The notes beneath the pieces were generated by a model that saw only the letters and a list, made by a program, of their open reading frames with translations, had not been told where the DNA came from and searched no databases. This document shows, piece after piece, positions 54,377-62,039 of a stretch of DNA of 64,000 nt (its first letter is position 1; each line of letters opens with the position of its first letter). The stretch covers positions 62,001 to 126,000 of the forward strand of contig NZ_JACSDK010000008.1 in assembly GCF_014925385.1 (NCBI RefSeq), given 5' to 3'. The translations under genes were made by a program, and so were the position numbers. The DNA is from Pelagibius marinus (GTDB lineage: Bacteria > Pseudomonadota > Alphaproteobacteria > Kiloniellales > Kiloniellaceae).

Positions 54377-54467
54377 TCAGCCCTTGATCCAGCCCTTGAG
54401 GCGATCGGCCGCCTCGGCCATGACCGCTTCGCGCCCGGCGAAGGAGAAGGCTCCGAAGCGGCGGCCG
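54377..54467 (-). pseudogene. C-terminal remnant of a PLP aminotransferase gene
   Basis: The last 30 codons and stop of an aminotransferase. The encoded end FSFAGREAVMAEAADRLKGWIKG matches the intact gene at 56357-57508 (AEAAHRLKDWIKG). An ungapped comparison with offset 1980 starts exactly at the stop codon and shows about 8 differences in 91 bases, then similarity ends at 54467. It is the mirror of the ferredoxin remnant at 18095: same kind of fragment, same position at the edge of accessory genes. Confidence 0.88.
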
Positions 54468-54520
54468 GGGAAAGCGTCGAGGCGGCCGTGGTCGAGGAAG
54501 CGGCTGAAGAGCCCGCGCCG
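54455..54520 (+). pseudogene. Fragment resembling the RNase E C-terminal tail, fused to the aminotransferase scar
   Basis: Bases 54455-54488 match rne bases 51871-51904 at 32 of 34 positions, and 54491-54520 match rne 52021-52050 at 27 of 30. The plus-strand translation SEAAAGESVEAAVVEEAAEEPA parallels SEAAAEESVEAA and EEAAEEPA of RNase E. The first 13 bases are also part of the aminotransferase remnant, so the junction lies in a shared GAAGCGGCGGCCG. The match is short and in low-complexity sequence, so homology is likely but not certain. Confidence 0.55.
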
Positions 54521-54542
54521 AAGGGGCCGGAACTGCGGTTCC

Positions 54543-54737
54543 CTAGTGGGGCTGTATCAGGGTCCGAAGGTATTGTCTTGTCTGGTCATCCCAGCTGCTG
54601 GGGTCTTCCCCGTGAGCGACCACCGCGTGAAGTTCCATGAGCTTCCAAACCTCGTCCTCCGTCGCCGCAACGACTTTGCCGGGACAGGTCTCCATGCCTT
54701 CACAGTCCTTGCAGGCGTAAGAATAGGCTGTCGTCAT
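54543..54737 (-). CDS. DUF1059 small protein
   Basis: A 64-residue protein matching DUF1059, a group of small putative metal-binding proteins. It has a CKDCEGMETCPGK segment with three cysteines near the N-terminus, then AATEDEVWKLMELHAVVAHGED with histidines. The Cys and His residues could bind a metal. The function is unknown. It lies 30 bases after the GFA gene on the same strand and is probably co-transcribed with it. Confidence 0.85.
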   Translation of the reverse strand: MTTAYSYACKDCEGMETCPGKVVAATEDEVWKLMELHAVVAHGEDPSSWDDQTRQYLRTLIQPH

Positions 54738-54767
54738 TGTTGCCTCCTTGGAAGGCCCCGATGCGGC

Positions 54768-55190
54768 TCAGAACTCGTGAAAGGTCGGCAGTCCGTCTGC
54801 GAGTTTGATCCAGGGTTGCTGATGGGACACATAGACGTGTGCCTCGGGAGAAGCGATTGACGGATCATCCAGCGTCGCGGCGGCAAACCACGCCTCGCCC
54901 TGCCAGTTTTGGCCCTCGACCTCGCCTTCGGCAGCGTAGGTCAGGGTCGTTCCGCAATCGCCACAGAAGCCTCTTTTGATACCGGGCGTCTTCTCGCAGA
55001 ACCTGATTTCTCCCTTCGTGACGGAGAAATCCTCAGCCGGAACCTTCGCCCAGGTGGCGAAGGCGCCGCCGAGCGCCAACTGGCACGAGCGGCAGTGGCA
55101 ATGCCCGGACCAAGCCGGCGGCCCCGCGATTTCATAGCGCACCGCACCGCAGTAGCAGCCGCCTCCATGCTTTTCGGCTTTCTCGCCCAT
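54768..55190 (-). CDS. GFA/CENP-V family zinc protein
   Basis: A 140-residue protein of the glutathione-dependent formaldehyde-activating (GFA) fold. The cysteine pattern is complete: GGCYCGAVRYE, HCHCRSCQ and RGFCGDCGTTL supply the structural and catalytic zinc ligands. The C-terminal HVYVSHQQPWIKLADGLP is a family hallmark. Only some members act on the formaldehyde-glutathione adduct, so the substrate is not assured. It is followed by a DUF1059 gene and is divergent from a LysR gene, which may regulate it. Confidence 0.9.
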   Translation of the reverse strand: MGEKAEKHGGGCYCGAVRYEIAGPPAWSGHCHCRSCQLALGGAFATWAKVPAEDFSVTKGEIRFCEKTPGIKRGFCGDCGTTLTYAAEGEVEGQNWQGEAWFAAATLDDPSIASPEAHVYVSHQQPWIKLADGLPTFHEF

Positions 55191-55322
55191 TCCGCTGGCC
55201 TTTCAGTTTTATCATAGTTTTCGTAACGTGATACCATCGAGCCTCGCGCAGGAACTCCCGCTGAAACGCTTCGATTGTTGACCCAAACTCGCATACGTGC
55301 GACTCAATAAAGTTCCTATTGT

Positions 55323-55337
55323 GTAAGAAAAACTTAC
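55323..55337. promoter_or_regulatory. Candidate LysR box overlapping the regulator's start region
   Basis: GTAAG-AAAAA-CTTAC contains T-N11-A, the LysR-type consensus. It ends three bases before ATG 55340, where bound regulator would block its own expression and could contact the divergent GFA promoter. Confidence 0.55.
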
Positions 55338-55339
55338 AA

Positions 55340-56221
55340 ATGGACTGGCTTAAGCTCCCTCCGCTCAACGGCCTCCGCGCGTTTTCGGTTCTCGCGGAAA
55401 CGGGCAGCTACACCCTGGCGGCCGAGCGCCTCAACGTAACGCACGCCGCGGTCAGCCAGCAGGTCAAGGCCCTCGAGAGCCGCCTGGGCACGGCCCTCGT
55501 CGTCCGGACGGGCCGCCGCATTCAATTGACCGATGAGGGGGCGGCTCTCGCACGGGACCTCGAAAACGGCTTCGGAACCATCGCGCGAGGGATCGAGCGC
55601 CTGTCGGAAGTTGCGGCGGAACGTCCCGTTCAGGTGACCATGTCACCGGCTTTCGCCGTGGAATGGCTGATGCCGAGGATCATGGAATTTCAATACGAGA
55701 ACCCCGGCATCACCTTGATGCTCAATCCGACGCCCGAACTGATGGAACTGAAACCGGGCGGCATCGATGTGGCGATCCGCTATCGGGACCGTCGCCGCCC
55801 GCAGCCGGATGTCAGGTCCGTCTTGGTTTCGGATATGATCGTCGTCGGAACGCCTTCGCTCGTCGGCAGCCGTGACTTGCGCGATCCCGCGGCCCTGGCC
55901 GAGCTGCCATGGTTGCAGGAACTGGGCACCAATGAAGTCGGTGAGTGGTTCACCTATCATGGCATCGTGCCCGAGCGGCCGCTGACCGTGAATCACATGC
56001 CAGGAAACCTTATCATGGATGCTGTTCGCCGGGGGGACGGCATCACCTACACGGCGCGCGCATTCTTCAAAGAAGATCTTGAAGCAGGAAAGGTCGTGGA
56101 ACTGTTTTCGGAACCGGCCTTCGGCATTTACTACGTCGAAACACCCCCTGGGCCGATACGGCCCACCGTCGGATTGTTTCTGGACTGGCTGATGTCCAAA
56201 GCGGAGACCGTTCTGGCTTGA
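55340..56221 (+). CDS. LysR-family regulator, divergent to GFA-DUF1059
   Basis: A 293-residue regulator: winged helix LNGLRAFSVLAETGSYTLAAERLNVTHAAVSQQVKALESRL, effector domain with VTMSPAFAVEWLMPRIMEF, GGIDVAIRYRDR and a C-terminal GLFLDWL. It is also of the GcvA-like subgroup, but only loosely similar to the LysR at 52339. ATG 55340 gives the standard N-terminus; a TTG 7 codons upstream lies in the palindrome. No purine-rich ribosome site is visible immediately upstream, consistent with a short or leaderless mRNA. It probably regulates the divergent GFA-DUF1059 pair. Confidence 0.9.
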   Translation: MDWLKLPPLNGLRAFSVLAETGSYTLAAERLNVTHAAVSQQVKALESRLGTALVVRTGRRIQLTDEGAALARDLENGFGTIARGIERLSEVAAERPVQVTMSPAFAVEWLMPRIMEFQYENPGITLMLNPTPELMELKPGGIDVAIRYRDRRRPQPDVRSVLVSDMIVVGTPSLVGSRDLRDPAALAELPWLQELGTNEVGEWFTYHGIVPERPLTVNHMPGNLIMDAVRRGDGITYTARAFFKEDLEAGKVVELFSEPAFGIYYVETPPGPIRPTVGLFLDWLMSKAETVLA

Positions 56222-56356
56222 GCCCAGGGGGGCAAGCCTTCAGTTGCTGGCTCATGGGCGACCGCCGGGCGCGAGGCCCAGCTTCATCTGAAATGTCGTT
56301 GAGCACGGAGCGAAGGGCGATCGCCTGAGGTGGCCTTCTTATTCAGGCGGCGGGCT

Positions 56357-57508
56357 TCAGCCCTTGATCCAGTCCTTGAGGCGATGCGCCGCTTCGGCCA
56401 TGACCGCTTCGCGCCCGGCGAAGGAGAAGCGCACGAAGCGGCGGCCGCGGTCGGGATCGAAATCGATGCCCGGGGTCGCCGCCACGCCGATCTCCGCCAG
56501 CATGCGCTTGCAGAAGTCCTCGCTGTCGTTGGTCAGGCTCGAGACATCGGCATAGATGTAGAAAGCGCCGTCGGCGGGCGCCAGGCGGTCGAGCCCGGCC
56601 TTGGGCAGTTCCTCCAACAGCAGCGTGCGGTTGCGCGCATAGGCGGCGACGTAGCCGTTTAGCTGCGCCTCGCAGTCGAAGGCCGCCTCCCCGGCGATCT
56701 GCGACAGGCAGGGCGCCGAGATAAAGAGGTTCTGGCCCAGGCATTCCGCCGGCCGCAGCAGGTCTTCCGGCAGCACCATCCAGCCGAGCCGCCAGCCGGT
56801 CATGGAGAAGTACTTGGAGAAGGAGTTGATGACGATGGCCTCGTCGGTCAGCTCCAGCGCGCTGACGCCCGGCTGATCGAAGCAGATGCCGTGGTAGATC
56901 TCGTCGGAGACCAGGCGGATGCCCTGCGCGCGGCAGTAGTCGACCAGGGCCTGCATCTCGGCGCGCCCGACCATGGTGCCCGCCGGGTTGGAGGGCGAGG
57001 CGACGATCAGGCCGTCGGGCGGGGACGGCAGGCGCTCCAGCAGTTCCGGCGTCGGCTGGAAGCGGTGCTCGGCCTCGGTCGGCAGCAGGACGGGCTCGAC
57101 GCCCAGGGCGGTCAGGATGTTGCGGTAGGCCGGATAGCCCGGCGCCGCCAGGGCGACGCGGTCGCCGGCGTCGAAGGCGGCGAGGAAGGCCACCTGGAAG
57201 CCCGCCGAGGAACCCGTCGTCACCATGATGCGCTCGGGGTCGACCTCACAGCCGTACCAGTCCTTGTAGTGCCGGGCGATCCGGCGGCGCAGGCCGGGCA
57301 GTCCCATGGCGTCGGTATAGCCGATCAGGTGCCCGTCCAGCGCCGCGCGGGCGGCGGCCAGCACGCCGTCGGGCGCCGGGGTGCCCGGCTGGCCGACCTC
57401 CAGGTGCAGGACATCGCCGCCGGCGGCCTCACGCGCGTTGGCCGCGCGCATCACGTCCATGACGATGAAGGGCGGCACGCGCCCGCGTCCGGCGACCTTC
57501 AGGACCAT
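56357..57508 (-). CDS. PLP-dependent aminotransferase, class I/II
   Basis: A 383-residue fold-type I aminotransferase. Motifs: VGQPGTPAP near the N-terminus, GSSAGFQVAF, SPSNPAGT, the aspartate/tyrosine in LVSDEIYHG, the PLP lysine in INSFSKYFSMTGWRLGW and the C-terminal RFVRFSFAG with the carboxylate-binding arginine. The group includes aspartate/aromatic/valine-type enzymes; the amino acid is not predictable. Start ATG 57508 with GGGAAAG upstream; the longer open frame runs into ggt. A diverged copy of its last 30 codons lies at 54377-54467. Confidence 0.93.
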   Translation of the reverse strand: MVLKVAGRGRVPPFIVMDVMRAANAREAAGGDVLHLEVGQPGTPAPDGVLAAARAALDGHLIGYTDAMGLPGLRRRIARHYKDWYGCEVDPERIMVTTGSSAGFQVAFLAAFDAGDRVALAAPGYPAYRNILTALGVEPVLLPTEAEHRFQPTPELLERLPSPPDGLIVASPSNPAGTMVGRAEMQALVDYCRAQGIRLVSDEIYHGICFDQPGVSALELTDEAIVINSFSKYFSMTGWRLGWMVLPEDLLRPAECLGQNLFISAPCLSQIAGEAAFDCEAQLNGYVAAYARNRTLLLEELPKAGLDRLAPADGAFYIYADVSSLTNDSEDFCKRMLAEIGVAATPGIDFDPDRGRRFVRFSFAGREAVMAEAAHRLKDWIKG

Positions 57509-57548
57509 GAGGCTTTCCCGTCTTTTCCTTCCCGCGGCGACCCGGGCT

Positions 57549-59219
57549 CTACTGGACCCGCACGGCCAGGCCGTGGCCGCGCCGGTCGCTGGCCGCCTGG
57601 CAGCTGTCGGTTTCGTTGCGCAGGCCGCCCGGGCACAGCAGGGCGTTGGCCAGGCCGACGCCCGGCTCGACCTGCAGGCTGTGGCCACGCTGACTCAGGG
57701 CGTTGACGATCCCGGCGTCCAGGCTCGGCTCGTAGTAGGTGACGTCCGGCGCCCCGACGTTGACGACCCGCGGCGCCGCTACGGCCGCTTCCAGGTCGTC
57801 GCGGTCGTTCAGGCTCTCCAGCATGACCCGCGTCAGGGCAGCCGGCGCCGCCAGGCCGCCGCTCGCCGTGCCGGCGAAGTAGAGCGTGCCGTTGAAGGGA
57901 TTGGAGATGATCGCTGCGGCAAGGTTGTCGGCGCCCAGGGTGGGATCCTTGGGCAGCAGGATGCCGGTGCCCGGGATCATGCGGCCGGCGCCGAAGAGTC
58001 CGTTCATGGTGAAGCTGCAGGCCACGGCGGAGCTCCACTGGTCGGCCACCACGAAACCGGCGGTGAAGGGATTGGAAACCGCCGGCAGGGCGTTGGCGGC
58101 GCTTGCCTGGGCGGGCGTGTGCTGGCGCGAGGTGTAGCCGGCCATGAGCCGCTCCACGGCGTCCTCCCCGACCAGGCCGCTGCCGTCGGTGCCGCTGCCC
58201 AGCCAGCCGCTGCGGGCGGCGAAGGCGCGCTGCCCGGCCTCGGCCAGCAGGTGGACGCGGTCGGCCGGCGAGGCGCTGCCGTAGCTCTCCACCTCGGTCA
58301 GCATGGCCACCATCTGGGCGGTCAGCAGACCGGCGCCCCCCCCGGGCGGGGGGGAATAAGGCGCCCGGTCGGCGATGGGGAACCCCCCGGGCGGGGGGGC
58401 CCGGGGCAGCGTGTCGCGCAGCTGCTGAACGGTCAGCGGCACGCCGATCCCGTTGGCCGCCTCCACCAGGCGGGTGGCGAAGGCGCCGCTGTAGAGATAG
58501 CCCGCCCCCTGGCGGCGCAGGCCGGAGATCACCCCGGCCAGCTCCGAGGGCATGATCTCGTCGCCTTCGCGGGCCAGGGAACCCGAGCGGTTCGAATAGA
58601 CTCCGCGCAGGTCCGGATTGGCCGAGACGAAGTCGGCGGCCGCGGCGATGTCGCTGGCGAAGGCCCGGCTGACGCCATAGCCGACGCGGCCCAGGCGCTC
58701 GGCCGGGCCCAGCAGCAGCGGCCAGCGCTGGGCGCCGTGACGGGCGTGCATCACCGCCATGGCACGCGCGCCGGCGAGCTGCGGGCGCCCGCCGGCGGCA
58801 GGGTCCGGCAGGAACTGGAAGACCTGCACGCTCGGCTCGCCTTCCTGGTAGCCGAGGCCGCTGTTGTGGGCGATGCAGACGCCGCCCCCGGCCAGGCCGA
58901 CGCGCGACGGCAGGGTCACGGTCATGGCAAAATACATGGCCACGGCGGCGTCGGCGGCGGTGCCGCCGTTGCCGATCACGTCGCGCCCGATGGTCACCGC
59001 GCGCGGCTCATCGCCCGCGACCAGGCCGGCAAAACCCTCGACCGGCGCCAGAATGCCCGGTTCCCGGGCCCCTTCGCAGGCGCTCAAGACGGTCATGGTT
59101 ATGCCCAGAAGACCTGCTATCTTGAAGCCTGCCGGGGATACCCTGCGTTGAAAAGCGCGTATCGCGTGTTTAGGTATGGAGATGAAAGGCGAGATAAGAC
59201 CCTTGCGCAAACCGCCCAT
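57549..59219 (-). CDS. Gamma-glutamyltransferase-family lipoprotein
   Basis: A protein of up to 556 residues of the gamma-glutamyltranspeptidase (Ntn hydrolase) family, which transfers or hydrolyses gamma-glutamyl groups of glutathione and related peptides. It has VIGNGGTAADAAVAMYFAM and the autoprocessing region around NPFTAGFVVAD. In alignment by eye T386 takes the place of the catalytic threonine while the usual following threonine-histidine pair is Ala-Gly, an unusual variation. A lipobox-like LSAC sits near residue 48, so the start at ATG 59219 gives a long signal region; the start overlaps the divergent M48 gene and a shorter start is possible. Bases 58336-58406 hold long C/G homopolymers in coding sequence. 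Confidence 0.82.
   Translation of the reverse strand: MGGLRKGLISPFISIPKHAIRAFQRRVSPAGFKIAGLLGITMTVLSACEGAREPGILAPVEGFAGLVAGDEPRAVTIGRDVIGNGGTAADAAVAMYFAMTVTLPSRVGLAGGGVCIAHNSGLGYQEGEPSVQVFQFLPDPAAGGRPQLAGARAMAVMHARHGAQRWPLLLGPAERLGRVGYGVSRAFASDIAAAADFVSANPDLRGVYSNRSGSLAREGDEIMPSELAGVISGLRRQGAGYLYSGAFATRLVEAANGIGVPLTVQQLRDTLPRAPPPGGFPIADRAPYSPPPGGGAGLLTAQMVAMLTEVESYGSASPADRVHLLAEAGQRAFAARSGWLGSGTDGSGLVGEDAVERLMAGYTSRQHTPAQASAANALPAVSNPFTAGFVVADQWSSAVACSFTMNGLFGAGRMIPGTGILLPKDPTLGADNLAAAIISNPFNGTLYFAGTASGGLAAPAALTRVMLESLNDRDDLEAAVAAPRVVNVGAPDVTYYEPSLDAGIVNALSQRGHSLQVEPGVGLANALLCPGGLRNETDSCQAASDRRGHGLAVRVQ
58336..58406. repeat. Paired C/G homopolymer tracts inside the gamma-glutamyltransferase gene
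   Basis: C8-G3-C-G7 (58336-58354) and C6-G3-C-G7-C3-G4 (58383-58406) encode PPPGGG-like turns. Tracts of this length are prone to slippage; a one-base change would break the frame. Confidence 0.8.
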
Positions 59220-60558
59220 TCCTTTGTTCTGCGTTTTGTTACTCTTGCTCGGCCCTCTGCTGCCGCAGCGGGCGGCGGCCGATCAGCTGCAGCTGATTCG
59301 TGATGCGGAGATCGAAAATACCATCCGCGTCTATGCCACGCCACTGTTCCAGGCAGCCGGACTGAGCCCCCAGGGCATCAGGCTCTACCTTGTAGACGAC
59401 CGCGCACTCAATGCTTTTGTTGCCGGCGGCCTCAATCTCTTCATCAATACCGGCCTCCTGATAGAGACCAAGGACCCCGGCGAGGTGATCGGCGTGATCG
59501 CCCACGAAACCGGCCACATTGCCGGCGGCCATCTGGCCCGCAGCGGTGCCGCCCTGGAGCAGACCCAGGCCGCCCTGATCGCCACCTACCTGCTGAGCCT
59601 GGGGGCGGCCCTGGCCACCGGCGAGAGCGGGCTGGGCGCGGCGGTGCTGAGCGGCGGGCAGGACATTGCCCTGCGGGGCCTGCTGCAATACACGCGGACC
59701 CAGGAAAACTCAGCCGACCAGGCGGCGGTCACCCTGCTGCGGGCGACCCAGCAGTCGCCGCGCGGGCTGATGGAGTTCATGGAGAAGCTGAGCGGCCAGG
59801 AAGTGCTGCTGACCAGCAACCAGGACCCCTATCTGCGCACCCACCCCCTGACCCAGGACCGTATCGATTTCCTGCACCGGGCGCTGAGCGAATCGCCCTA
59901 CGCCAACAAGGCGCCGGACCCGGAGCTGGTGCGGATGCACAACCGGATGCGCGCCAAGCTGATCGGCTTCCTCAACCCCCTGAACCAGGTGCTGCGCAGC
60001 TACCCGACCAGCGACGCCAGCCTGCCGGCGCGCTATGCCCGGGCCATCGCCTACTACCGGGTGCCCGATATCGACAAGGCGCTGGCCGAAATCAACGCCC
60101 TGCTGCTGGAAAAGCCGAACGACCCCTATTTCCGAGAGCTGAAAGGGCAGATGCTGCTGGAGCACGGCCGAGTCGCCGAGGCGGTGCCCGAGTACCAGAC
60201 CGCCGTCCAGGGCCTGCCAGGCTCGGCGCAGATCCGCCAGGCCCTGGCCAAGGCCCAGATCGCCCTCGATACCCGGGAAATGGACCAGGCGGCGCTGGAG
60301 AACCTGGGCATCACCCTGGCCGAGGAGCCCAACAACGCCGCCGCCTGGCGCCTGGCCGCCATTGCGCACGGCCGCCTGGGCGATCAGGCCATGACCGCCC
60401 TGGCGCTGGCGGAGGCGGCCCTGGCGCGGGGCAAATACGCCGAAGCGCGCGACCGCGCCGAGCACGCCGCAGGCGCCTTGCCGGAAAACACGGCCCCCTG
60501 GATTCGCGCCCATGACGTGAAGAACGAGGCGGAGCGCCGGCTGAAAAAGGACAACTGA
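59176..60558 (+). CDS. M48-family metallopeptidase with TPR repeats (BepA-like)
   Basis: A 460-residue exported peptidase. A signal peptide (PIPLFCVLLLLLGPLLPQRAAA) precedes the M48 domain with the zinc motif HETGH in GVIAHETGHIAGGHLARSG and a downstream ENSADQAAVTLL glutamate ligand. The last 200 residues form TPR helices (YARAIAYYRVPDIDKALAEINALL, LLEHGRVAEAVPEYQ, MTALALAEAALARGKYAEARDRAE). This is the architecture of BepA-type proteases that check outer-membrane protein assembly. ATG 59176 is used, and an in-frame ATG two codons later is possible. It is followed by a DsbA-like gene after 138 bases. Confidence 0.93.
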   Translation: MEMKGEIRPLRKPPIPLFCVLLLLLGPLLPQRAAADQLQLIRDAEIENTIRVYATPLFQAAGLSPQGIRLYLVDDRALNAFVAGGLNLFINTGLLIETKDPGEVIGVIAHETGHIAGGHLARSGAALEQTQAALIATYLLSLGAALATGESGLGAAVLSGGQDIALRGLLQYTRTQENSADQAAVTLLRATQQSPRGLMEFMEKLSGQEVLLTSNQDPYLRTHPLTQDRIDFLHRALSESPYANKAPDPELVRMHNRMRAKLIGFLNPLNQVLRSYPTSDASLPARYARAIAYYRVPDIDKALAEINALLLEKPNDPYFRELKGQMLLEHGRVAEAVPEYQTAVQGLPGSAQIRQALAKAQIALDTREMDQAALENLGITLAEEPNNAAAWRLAAIAHGRLGDQAMTALALAEAALARGKYAEARDRAEHAAGALPENTAPWIRAHDVKNEAERRLKKDN

Positions 60559-60696
60559 GGGGCGCGCCGCCGCCGCCGGAACGCCCGGCAGTGACACGGC
60601 TGTGATTTGCCCCCGGGCGGCAATTTCCGCTATCACTCCCTGTCGCAGGACGCGCCTCCGGACGGCAGCGGCCGCCCGACCAGCAAGGACATCGAA

Positions 60697-61485
60697 ATGG
60701 CTAGGAAGAACCCATTGAAAATAAAGCATTTCCTCTTCGGCTGTGCAGCGCTGCTGCTGGCCGCGGGAACGGCACTGGCGCCACGGCCGGGCCAGGCCCA
60801 GGAGACCCCGCCGGTGCTGGACGCCCAGCAGAAGGAGGCCATCGAGGCCCTGGTGCGCGAATACCTGCTGGAACACCCGGAAGTCCTCGTCGAGTCCCTG
60901 CAGAGCTTTGAGCGGCGCCAGCGGGAGGCCGAGGCCCGGCGCCAGCGCGAAGCGCTGATCGCCGAGGCCGAGACCCTGATCAACGACCCCGACGCGCCGG
61001 TCATCGGCAACCCGGAGGGCGACATCACCCTGGTCGAGTTCTTCGACTACCGCTGCCCCTACTGCAAGCGCATGACCGGCATCATGGCGGAGCTGATGGA
61101 AACGGATCCGAATCTGCGCGTGGTCATGAAGGAATTCCCCATTCTCAGCCAGGAATCCGTCATGGCGGCTAAGGCCGCCCTGGCCGCCGAGCGCCAGGGC
61201 AAGTACGAAGCCTTCCACTTCGCCCTGATGGAAGGCGGCGGCGGCTTTACCGAGGACGAGATCATGGCCGTCGCCGGCTCGGTGGGCCTGGACGAGGCCC
61301 AGCTGCGCGCCGACATGGAAGACCCCGCGATCGAGGTCGCACTGCGGCGCAACAACGCGACGGCCGAGAAGATCGGCATCACCGGCACGCCGGCCTTCAT
61401 CGTTGGCGACACCCTGATGCCCGGCGCGTTGAGCCTGGAGCAGCTGCGCGCCGTCATCGCCGAGGCCCGCGCCAAGCAAAGCTGA
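60697..61485 (+). CDS. DsbA-family thiol:disulfide oxidoreductase (Com1-like)
   Basis: A 262-residue exported thioredoxin-fold protein with a signal peptide ending at AQA (about residue 35), an N-terminal helical dimerisation-like segment with an Arg/Glu-rich stretch (residues 70-92), and the active site DYRCPYCKRM (C120, C123). The cis-proline loop is GITGTPAF. CPYC is typical of the DsbA/DsbG/Com1-like group, which oxidises or isomerises disulfides in periplasmic proteins. ATG 60697 has AAGGA upstream; the longer frame begins upstream without a ribosome site. It leads toward aroQ, 95 bases away. Confidence 0.93.
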   Translation: MARKNPLKIKHFLFGCAALLLAAGTALAPRPGQAQETPPVLDAQQKEAIEALVREYLLEHPEVLVESLQSFERRQREAEARRQREALIAEAETLINDPDAPVIGNPEGDITLVEFFDYRCPYCKRMTGIMAELMETDPNLRVVMKEFPILSQESVMAAKAALAAERQGKYEAFHFALMEGGGGFTEDEIMAVAGSVGLDEAQLRADMEDPAIEVALRRNNATAEKIGITGTPAFIVGDTLMPGALSLEQLRAVIAEARAKQS

Positions 61486-61580
61486 GGCCCGCGGCACGCC
61501 GGCCGGTTCAAACAGCTGCGTTGCCACATCCGGCCCGGCTATGCTAACGCTTGTCGGTCTTGATCAAGGGGAACGCGCAA

Positions 61581-62039
61581 GTGGCCAAAGCGCCGAAGAT
61601 TCTTATCCTCAACGGCCCCAATCTGAACATGCTCGGCAAACGCCAACCCGATGTCTACGGCAGGGAGACCCTATCCGACGTCGAGCAAAGCTGCCGCAGC
61701 CGTGGGCAGAGCATGGGCCTGGATGTCGATTGCCGCCAATCGAACAGCGAAGGGCAGCTGATCGACTGGATTCATGAGGCGCGCGACAGCCACGACGGGA
61801 TCATCATCAATCCCGGCGCCTATACGCACACTTCGATCGCGATCATGGACGCCCTGCTGGCGGCCGAGTTGCCGCTGATCGAGGTTCATCTTTCCAATAT
61901 TCACCGGCGCGAGACCTTTCGGCACCAGTCCTATGTGGCGAAGGTGGCGGACGCCGTGCTTGCCGGCCTGGGTTCGCAGGGATACCTCTTCGCCCTCGAC
62001 GCCCTGGCGCGGCGCCTGAACGCACAGCAAGAGACGTGA
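61581..62039 (+). CDS. aroQ: 3-dehydroquinate dehydratase, type II
   Basis: A 152-residue type II dehydroquinase for the third step of the shikimate pathway. Motifs: ILILNGPNLNMLGKRQPDVYG, with the catalytic tyrosine in VYG (Y26), INPGAYTHTSIAIMDAL and the histidine loop VHLSNIHRRETFRH. GTG 61581 is preferred because of AAGGGG upstream and the normal length; a start at 61551 would add ten residues. Its TGA overlaps the accB ATG (TGATG), so the two are translationally coupled. Confidence 0.95.
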   Translation: MAKAPKILILNGPNLNMLGKRQPDVYGRETLSDVEQSCRSRGQSMGLDVDCRQSNSEGQLIDWIHEARDSHDGIIINPGAYTHTSIAIMDALLAAELPLIEVHLSNIHRRETFRHQSYVAKVADAVLAGLGSQGYLFALDALARRLNAQQET

